A DNA stretch of 7,275 nucleotides, taken from the NCBI GenBank assembly GCA_041164825.1, contig JBEAOO010000047.1, positions 1 through 7,275 on the forward strand. The letters are read 5' to 3'. Under the pieces are notes generated by a model. That model saw only the letters and a program-made list of their open reading frames with translations, was not told the origin of the DNA and made no database searches. Origin of the DNA: JBEAOO01 sp041164825. GTDB taxonomy: Bacteria > Pseudomonadota > Gammaproteobacteria > Burkholderiales > Burkholderiaceae_C. Positions 1-4,872 of the stretch are shown one piece after another (position 1 is the first letter of the stretch; every line of letters begins with the position of its first letter). Both the position numbers and the translations under genes were made by a program.

Positions 1-1783
1 TCAGGCGGTTCAGGCCCAGGCGCTGGCCGGCTTCCCATTGGTTGAACGGGTCGCTGTCGTGGCGCAGCAGCACCAGCAGGTCGGCGTCGCTGAGCGCATC
101 GGCCAGCGTCACCGGGGCCGAAAAGCCGCGCAGCAGCGAGGGCACGGGCGCGCTCGGCACGTTGACGAAGGTGTAGCTCTGCTGCGCCTCGGTCATCACC
201 AGCACGCGGTCCGTGCCTTGTGCGGCGGCTTCGCCGTCGAGCTGCAGCGGCAGGGCGGTGCCATCGGCCGTCAGCAGGCCCACTTGCAGCGGCAGCAGTT
301 GCGGCTGTTTGGCCGGTTCGCTCAGCGTGTTGCTGAGCTGCTGGCTGAGGTGCAGGGTGTAGCGCTGACCCGCGGCGTCAAACTCGCCGTGGGCGTTCAG
401 GCGCGGCGTGCCCGATTGGGCGTACCAGCGCTTGAACACGGCCAAGTGCTGGGCCAGCGCGCTGCCCGGGTTGGCATCGGCAATGGCTTGGGCGAAGTCG
501 TCGCAGGTGACGGCCTGGCCGTCGTGGCGCTCAAAGTAGAGGCTCATGCCCGCGGCAAAGCCCTCGCGGCCCACCAGCGTCTGCATCATGCGCACCACCT
601 CGGCACCTTTTTCGTAGACGGTGGCGGTGTAGAAGTTGTTGATCTCGGCGTAGCTGTCCGGGCGCACCGGGTGGGCCATGCTGCCTGCGTCTTCGGGGAA
701 CTGCACCTGGCGCAGGCGGCGCACGTCTTCAATGCGTTTCACGGCCCGGGCGGTGGCGCTGCCGGCCATGTCCATGCTGAATTCCTGGTCGCGGAACACG
801 GTCAGGCCTTCTTTCAGGCTGAGCTGGAACCAGTCGCGGCAGGTGACGCGGTTGCCGGTCCAGTTGTGGAAGTACTCGTGGCCCACCACGCTCTCGATGC
901 CGTCGAAATCGATGTCGGTGGCGGTGGCTGGGCTGGCCAGCACGAACTTGGTGTTGAAGACGTTCAGGCCCTTGTTCTCCATCGCGCCCATGTTGAAGTC
1001 GCCCACGGCGACGATCATGAAGCGGTCGAGGTCGAGCGGCAGCTTGAAGCGGGCTTCGTCCCAGATGATGCTGGCGATGAGCGAGTTCATCGCGTGCTCG
1101 GTCTTGTCCAAATCACCGCGGCGCACATAAATTTCGAGCAGGTGCTCGCGGCCGGAGCGGGTGGTGATTTTTTGTTGACGCGCCACCAGATCGCCCGCCA
1201 CCAGCGCAAACAAATAGCTGGGCTTGGGGAAGGGGTCGTGCCAGGTGGCGTAGTGGCGGCCGCCGGGCAAATCGCCTTGCGCCACCAGGTTGCCGTTGGA
1301 CAGCAGCACCGGGTACTTGGCCTTGGCCGCGCGCAGCGTCACGGTGTAGACCGCCATCACATCGGGGCGGTCGGGGAAGTAGGTGATGCGGCGAAAGCCT
1401 TCGGCCTCGCACTGCGTGAAGAAGCTGCTGGCCGAGGTGTAGAGGCCGCTGAGTTGCGTGTTCTTCTCGGGCGCGCAGGTGGTGCGGATCTCCAGCGCGA
1501 ACGCGTTGCCTGGCAGCTCGGCCAGCGCGTCGATCACCAGTTGGCCGTCGTCATGCCGGAACGACACCGACTCGCCGTTGACCAGCACGCGCGTGAGCGT
1601 GATGTCCTCGCCGTGCAGGCGCAGCGCTTGCGGCGGCAGCGCGCTGTTGCGCTCGATCTGCAGGCGGCTGATGACCAGGGTCTTGGCTGGGTCCAGGTCG
1701 AAGCTGAGGTCCACGGTGCGCACCCAGAACGCGGGAGCGGTGTAGTCCTCGCGGCGAATCAGCGAGACGGCGCCTTCACGCAT
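1..1783 (-). CDS. pepN: Aminopeptidase N (M1 family zinc metallopeptidase), C-terminus beyond the left edge
   Basis: Cytoplasmic zinc aminopeptidase that removes N-terminal residues from peptides in general protein turnover. Reading the minus strand from the ATG at 1783 gives 594 uninterrupted residues that run off the window. The E. coli enzyme has about 870, so roughly the last third is missing. The substrate-anchoring GAMEN motif is at residues 266-270. The zinc site is HEYFH at 302-306 with the third ligand Glu325, exactly HExxH-x18-E, and the transition-state tyrosine is Tyr390 in TVYEKG. The N-terminal beta domain (about 1-190) is intact, and the visible end, around RHDSDPFNQWEAGQ, is typical of proteobacterial PepN. 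The ATG is supported by AAGGA eight bases upstream and by the conserved-looking opening IRREDY. It lies 75 bases after the HAD gene on the same strand and is probably co-transcribed with prfB and the HAD gene. Family assignment is secure; only the C-terminus is unseen. Confidence 0.96.
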   Translation of the reverse strand, partial: MREGAVSLIRREDYTAPAFWVRTVDLSFDLDPAKTLVISRLQIERNSALPPQALRLHGEDITLTRVLVNGESVSFRHDDGQLVIDALAELPGNAFALEIRTTCAPEKNTQLSGLYTSASSFFTQCEAEGFRRITYFPDRPDVMAVYTVTLRAAKAKYPVLLSNGNLVAQGDLPGGRHYATWHDPFPKPSYLFALVAGDLVARQQKITTRSGREHLLEIYVRRGDLDKTEHAMNSLIASIIWDEARFKLPLDLDRFMIVAVGDFNMGAMENKGLNVFNTKFVLASPATATDIDFDGIESVVGHEYFHNWTGNRVTCRDWFQLSLKEGLTVFRDQEFSMDMAGSATARAVKRIEDVRRLRQVQFPEDAGSMAHPVRPDSYAEINNFYTATVYEKGAEVVRMMQTLVGREGFAAGMSLYFERHDGQAVTCDDFAQAIADANPGSALAQHLAVFKRWYAQSGTPRLNAHGEFDAAGQRYTLHLSQQLSNTLSEPAKQPQLLPLQVGLLTADGTALPLQLDGEAAAQGTDRVLVMTEAQQSYTFVNVPSAPVPSLLRGFSAPVTLADALSDADLLVLLRHDSDPFNQWEAGQRLGLNRL

Positions 1784-1791
1784 GGTGTGAA

Positions 1792-1796
1792 TCCTT
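1792..1796 (-). promoter_or_regulatory. Ribosome binding site of pepN
   Basis: On the minus strand the sequence reads AAGGA followed by eight bases and then the ATG at 1783. This fixes the pepN start and shows that pepN can initiate independently of the HAD gene 75 bases upstream. The rest of the 1784-1858 gap is pyrimidine-rich on the minus strand (CCCCTCCCCTCTTTC) and contains a duplicated CCGCCGTG. No promoter or terminator was recognised there. Confidence 0.6.
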
Positions 1797-1858
1797 GAGG
1801 GGGCAGAAAGAGGGGAGGGGAGTTGTCGGCAACCACGCGGGCACGGCGGCCACGGCGG

Positions 1859-2500
1859 TCAGATCGACGAGAGGTCAAACGCCGCCAAGTGTGGCAGCAC
1901 GGCGATGACGTTGTCGTAACCGTCAAAGGCGCTGGCGTCCATGGTGGTGGTGAGTGCCACTGCGCGCATGCCGGCGCGGCGGGCGGCTTCCACGCCCAGC
2001 GGTGCGTCCTCGAACACCACGCAGGCCTCGGGCGCCACGCCCAGGCGGCGCGCGGCTTCCAGGAAGATGTCCGGGTGCGGCTTGCCGCGCAGGCCATCGG
2101 CCGGGCTGGTGATGGTGTCCACACGCGCATCGAGCCCGTGTTTGGCAAAGGCCAGCGCCATGTTCTCGGGCGTGGACGCGGTGCAGATCGCCAGCGCCCA
2201 GGATTGCGCCCGGGCGGCGTCGAGCAGCTCAAAAGTGCCCGGAATCAGGTCGAGCTGCTCTTTGGCGATCAGGCGGTAGATCGCCTCTTTTTCGTGCGAC
2301 AGCGCTTGCAGTTCGTCCTCGCTCAGCGTGGGCCGCAGCTCACGCAAGATCTCCACATTGGCCCGGCCGGCGGTGGCGCTGAAGAAGTTGTCTTCGTCAA
2401 ACGCGTGGCCGGCACGCTGGTGCCAGGTGCGCCAGGCGGTGTGGTGGTGCGGCATGCTGTCGATCAGCGTTCCGTCGAGGTCGAACAACAGCGCTTTCAC
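1859..2500 (-). CDS. HAD-superfamily subfamily IA hydrolase (beta-phosphoglucomutase-like phosphatase)
   Basis: A 213-residue soluble haloacid-dehalogenase-type phosphohydrolase, the usual length for subfamily IA. Motif I is FDLDGT at residues 6-11, with nucleophile Asp7 and general acid Asp9. Motif II is the CTAS stretch with Thr107. Motif III is Lys140 in GKPHPDIF. Motif IV is FEDAPLG with Glu164-Asp165, which binds magnesium. The helical C1 cap lies at about 15-85. The overall look (TLIDSMPHHHTAW, GKPHPD, EDAPLGVEAA) is that of beta-phosphoglucomutase or sugar-phosphate phosphatases, but the substrate cannot be assigned. The start is GTG at 2500: it sits directly before KALLFDLDG, leaves one base after the prfB stop, and has AAGGGG six bases upstream. 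The gene follows prfB and precedes pepN on the same strand. A housekeeping or metabolite-repair role is possible but is only a guess. Confidence 0.93.
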   Translation of the reverse strand: MKALLFDLDGTLIDSMPHHHTAWRTWHQRAGHAFDEDNFFSATAGRANVEILRELRPTLSEDELQALSHEKEAIYRLIAKEQLDLIPGTFELLDAARAQSWALAICTASTPENMALAFAKHGLDARVDTITSPADGLRGKPHPDIFLEAARRLGVAPEACVVFEDAPLGVEAARRAGMRAVALTTTMDASAFDGYDNVIAVLPHLAAFDLSSI

Positions 2501-2501
2501 A

Positions 2502-3606
2502 TCAAACCCCTTGCTTCAAACTGGCGGTGATGAAGGCATCCAGGTCGCCATCCAGCACCTTTTGGGTGTTGGAGATTTCGACGTTGGTGCGCAAGTCCTT
2601 GATGCGGCTGTTGTCCAGCACATAAGAGCGGATCTGGTGACCCCAGCCCACATCGGTCTTGGTGTCTTCGAGCTTTTGCTGCTCTTCCATGCGCTTGCGC
2701 ATCTCGTGGTCGTACAGGCGCGAGCGCAGGCGCTTCCACGCCACGTCGCGGTTGCCGTGCTGGCTGCGGCCGTCTTGGCACTGCACCACGATGCCGGTCG
2801 GGATGTGCGTCAGGCGCACCGCCGAGTCGGTTTTGTTGATGTGCTGACCGCCCGCGCCAGAGGCCCGGAAGGTGTCGGTGCGCACGTCGGCGGGGTTGAT
2901 GTCGATCTCCACCGTGTCGTCCACCTCGGGGTAGACAAACAGCGAGGCGAACGAGGTGTGGCGGCCACCCGAGGAGTCAAACGGGCTCTTGCGCACCAGA
3001 CGGTGCACGCCGGTTTCGGTGCGCAGCAGGCCAAAGGCGTAGTCGCCTTCGACCTTGATGGTGGCGCTCTTGATGCCGGCCACGTCGCCCGCGGTCTCGT
3101 CTTCCATCGTGGTTTTGAAGCCCTTGCGCTCGGCGTACTTCAGGTACTGGCGCAGCAGCATGCCGGCCCAGTCGCAGGCCTCGGTGCCACCGGCACCGGC
3201 TTGGATGTCGATGAAGCAGTTGCTCGGGTCGGCCGGGTTGTTGAACATGCGGCGGAATTCGAGCCGCTCCACGGTCTCGGCCAGCTTGGCGGCATCGGCC
3301 TCGATGGCGACCAGGCCGTCCACATCGCCATCGGCCTTCGACATCTCGTAGAGCTCGAGGTTGTCGGCCAGGTTGCTGGTGAGGTGGTTGATGGTCTGAA
3401 CCACGTCGTCGAGCGTGCGCTTCTCGCGGCCCAGCTCTTGTGCCCGCTTGGGGTCGTTCCAGACGGCGGGGTTTTCAAGGGCGGCGTTGACTTCGTTCAG
3501 TCGCAGTGCTTTGCGGTCGTAGTCAAAGATACCCCCTCAGCGCAACCGTGCGCTCGCTCAGGTCGGACAGCAGGCTGCCGATGGCGTTGATTTGTTCGAT
3601 GTCCAT
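2502..3606 (-). CDS. prfB: Peptide chain release factor 2, expressed by programmed +1 frameshift
   Basis: RF2 recognises UGA and UAA stop codons in the ribosomal A site and triggers release of the finished protein. Translation starts at the ATG at 3606, reads 27 codons (MDIEQINAIG... to LRGYL), meets TGA at 3525-3523, skips one base and continues in the +1 frame from Asp28 to the TGA at 2504-2502. The product is 367 residues, the normal RF2 size. In full-length numbering the stop-codon-reading SPF tripeptide is at 207-209 and the catalytic GGQ at 252-254, inside RASGAGGQH. Residue 248 is Ala, the common state; E. coli K-12 is unusual in having Thr there. A conceptual translation of the downstream frame alone would lack the N-terminal 67 residues if started at the first GTG (3404). 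No strong Shine-Dalgarno precedes the ATG. The gene heads a probable prfB-HAD-pepN transcript, and its own stop is UGA, a codon its product reads. Confidence 0.97.
2507..2512 (-). promoter_or_regulatory. Ribosome binding site of the HAD gene, embedded in the prfB 3' end
   Basis: The minus strand reads AAGGGG, six bases, then GTG. The AAGGGG overlaps the prfB codons for Lys-Gln-Gly just before its TGA (2504-2502), and one base separates that stop from the GTG. This decides the GTG start, since the ATG at 2503-2501 is followed at once by TGA. It also implies that ribosomes terminating on prfB can reinitiate on the HAD gene. Confidence 0.7.
3522..3540 (-). promoter_or_regulatory. prfB programmed +1 ribosomal frameshift site
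   Basis: Read on the minus strand, the sequence is CTG AGG GGG TAT CTT TGA C. This is the textbook RF2 recoding site: an internal Shine-Dalgarno-like AGGGGG, a three-base spacer, the slippery CTT codon (codon 27) and a TGA with a following C, which makes termination weak. When RF2 is scarce the ribosome pauses at TGA and the P-site tRNA slips from CUU to UUU, entering the frame that encodes Asp-Tyr-Asp and the rest of RF2. When RF2 is plentiful a 27-residue peptide is released. The AGGGGG to TGAC stretch matches the E. coli site as I know it. Confidence 0.96.
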
Positions 3607-3752
3607 GGTGACGGTGTGTGGTGCCGGTCAAAGAGGCGGATTTTCGCACGCCGGCCCGGCTTGGGCGGCGAGTGGCGGCCCGGGTGCGGTGGATCGGTGC
3701 CCATGAGGGCGCCGGGTAAGCTCTGCGCCTTCACCCTTCGCGCTGTTTTGCC
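3607..3752. other. Divergent intergenic region between prfB and the TPR gene
   Basis: The 146 bases separate two outward-facing transcripts, so promoters for both should lie here or inside the flanking 5' ends. The stretch is very GC-rich and contains short self-complementary runs such as the CCCGGG around 3679-3684 and GCCGG/CCGGC around 3651-3661. I could not find a -35/-10 pair with acceptable spacing on either strand. A TTTGACC on the minus strand near 3628-3634 lacks a matching -10 before the prfB start. Neither flanking start codon has a good Shine-Dalgarno. Confidence 0.5.
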
Positions 3753-4505
3753 ATGCCCGACCGCCCGCCCGTGCCCGCTGGCGCCCCGCCTGCATCCACC
3801 CTGTCCGCCCGCCCGCTGACCCCGCGCTGGCGGCTGGCTGGGCTGCGCTTGCGCGTTCGCGTGGCGCTGGCGCTGGGCTTCATGGCCGCGGCCGGGCGCG
3901 ACTTGGACGCGGTGCTTTGGCTGAGCCCGACCGACGCCTGGGCGCTGGCCTCGCGTTCGCACTGGCACGGCAGCCAAGGCGCGTGGCCGCAGGCGCTGGC
4001 CGATGCCGAAGCGCTGGTGGCCGCGCACCCGCAGCGGCAGGCGGCCGACTGGTTCAACCTCGGCTTTGCGCGCGAGGCCTGTGGGCGCATCGCCCCGGCC
4101 GAGGCTGCTTTCCGCCACGCGCTGCGGATGCAGCCCACGCTGGCCATCGCTTGGTTGGGCATGGCGCGCGTGCAGGCGTGGCAGGGCCACAGCGACGACG
4201 CGCTGGCCACCTTGGCCCACCACGCCCAACTGCAACCCTGGGCGCCCGATGGCCGCGTGGCGCAGGTGACGTTGCTGATGCAGTTGCAGCGTGTGGCCGA
4301 GGCGCAGCGGGGGTGGGATGCGCTGCGCAGCTTCGAGCCCGGCGCCGCCTGGGCCTTGTTGCAGCAGTGGCCGGCGCTGGCCGGGCCGATTGCGTCCGCG
4401 ACCTTTGAGGGAGAACACGCAGCCAGCATCCACGAGGGTGAATCTGCATCGCCGCCCGCTGCGTCAGCGGCGATGATGCAAAACCCGGGTCGCGGCCGGC
4501 GTTGA
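3753..4505 (+). CDS. Tetratricopeptide-repeat protein of unknown function
   Basis: A 250-residue protein, probably cytoplasmic, that should act as a protein-interaction scaffold; partner and pathway are unknown. Four helical repeats with TPR spacing follow one another. Their closing prolines are at residues 93 (HP), 128 (QP), 162 (QP) and 196 (EP), giving units of 34-35 residues at about 60-93, 94-128, 129-162 and 163-196. The clearest unit is ADWFNLGFAREACGRIAPAE at 98-117. The first 20 residues are rich in Pro and Ala. Residues 23-45 are basic and amphipathic (RWRLAGLRLRVRVAL); with no clear hydrophobic core this is more likely a helix than a membrane segment. The tail after residue 205 is low-complexity and looks unconstrained, so the ancestral stop may have been earlier. 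No Shine-Dalgarno supports the ATG at 3753, and an in-frame later start is possible. It sits 46 bases upstream of the symporter small subunit on the same strand, which suggests but does not prove a link to transport. Confidence 0.85.
   Translation: MPDRPPVPAGAPPASTLSARPLTPRWRLAGLRLRVRVALALGFMAAAGRDLDAVLWLSPTDAWALASRSHWHGSQGAWPQALADAEALVAAHPQRQAADWFNLGFAREACGRIAPAEAAFRHALRMQPTLAIAWLGMARVQAWQGHSDDALATLAHHAQLQPWAPDGRVAQVTLLMQLQRVAEAQRGWDALRSFEPGAAWALLQQWPALAGPIASATFEGEHAASIHEGESASPPAASAAMMQNPGRGRR
4447..4475 (+). other. Inverted repeat (9-bp stem) near the 3' end of the TPR gene
   Basis: CATCGCCGC at 4447-4455 is perfectly complementary in reverse to GCGGCGATG at 4467-4475, with an 11-base loop. 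A second small hairpin, GGCG-TTGA-CGCC, straddles the TPR stop codon at about 4499-4510. Neither is followed by a run of T, so these are not intrinsic terminators. They could be leader structure for the symporter genes, or simply the result of high GC content. I looked for the conserved cores of glycine, TPP and cobalamin riboswitches and did not find them. Confidence 0.3.
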
Positions 4506-4551
4506 CGCCTCTGTAGCGCTGCGCCACCGCCGACCTGTCGCTGACCTCCTT

Positions 4552-4854
4552 GTGCCGATGCCCCACACCCGCCCCATCCCCTTGCCGCCACCGGCCCTCA
4601 CCGAGCGCCACCAGCGCTATTGGGCTGGCAACCTGCGGCTCACCTCGGGGCTGATGGGCGCCTGGCTGCTGGTGACGTTTGGCGTGGGCTGGTTTGCGCG
4701 CGACCTGAATTTTTCGTTTTTCGGCTGGCCGTTCAGTTTTTGGGTGGCGTCGCAGGGCGCGCCGGTGGTGTACCTGCTGATCGTGGTGTGTTACGCCCAC
4801 CGCATGGACGCCCAAGACCGCGTGCACGGCGTGGCCGAGCCTGAAGACGATTGA
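4552..4854 (+). CDS. Sodium:solute symporter small subunit (DUF4212 family)
   Basis: A small inner-membrane protein of 100 residues (98 if the ATG at 4558 is used instead of the GTG at 4552). It has two hydrophobic helices at about 31-49 and 62-83. The conserved-looking signatures are RYWAGNLRL before helix 1, FSFFGWPFSFWVASQGAP leading into helix 2, and a charged tail after YAHRMD. These match the DUF4212 family, the small partner of VC_2705-type sodium:solute symporters. The N-terminus is a Pro-rich leader. The start is uncertain because neither GTG nor ATG has a Shine-Dalgarno; the sequence just upstream, ACCTCCTT, is instead the complement of one. The large subunit begins 18 bases after the TGA, so the two are almost certainly co-translated and assemble together. 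Its role, whether stability, assembly or transport, is not known to me for any member. Confidence 0.9.
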   Translation: MPMPHTRPIPLPPPALTERHQRYWAGNLRLTSGLMGAWLLVTFGVGWFARDLNFSFFGWPFSFWVASQGAPVVYLLIVVCYAHRMDAQDRVHGVAEPEDD

Positions 4855-4872
4855 GGCGAGCGAGAACACCCT

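Noticed and set aside
38..1798. A 586-codon open frame on the plus strand
   Set aside because: It lies fully opposite pepN, whose M1 motifs (GAMEN, HExxH-x18-E) are unmistakable. The plus-strand translation is a Gly/Ala/Val/His/Arg/Gln-rich mix without domains, typical of antisense frames in high-GC DNA.
2328..3590. A 420-codon open frame on the plus strand
   Set aside because: It is antisense to prfB and the start of the HAD gene, both well supported. The translation has no recognisable domain and has the same antisense composition.
3525..3606. A frameshift mutation or pseudogene in prfB
   Set aside because: The disruption sits exactly at the conserved RF2 recoding signal with all elements present, so it is programmed, not a lesion.
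4528..4551. A perfect Shine-Dalgarno (AAGGAGGT) on the minus strand
   Set aside because: The first possible start codon downstream (GTG) is about 16 bases away, too far for initiation, and the frame it opens is an antisense shadow.
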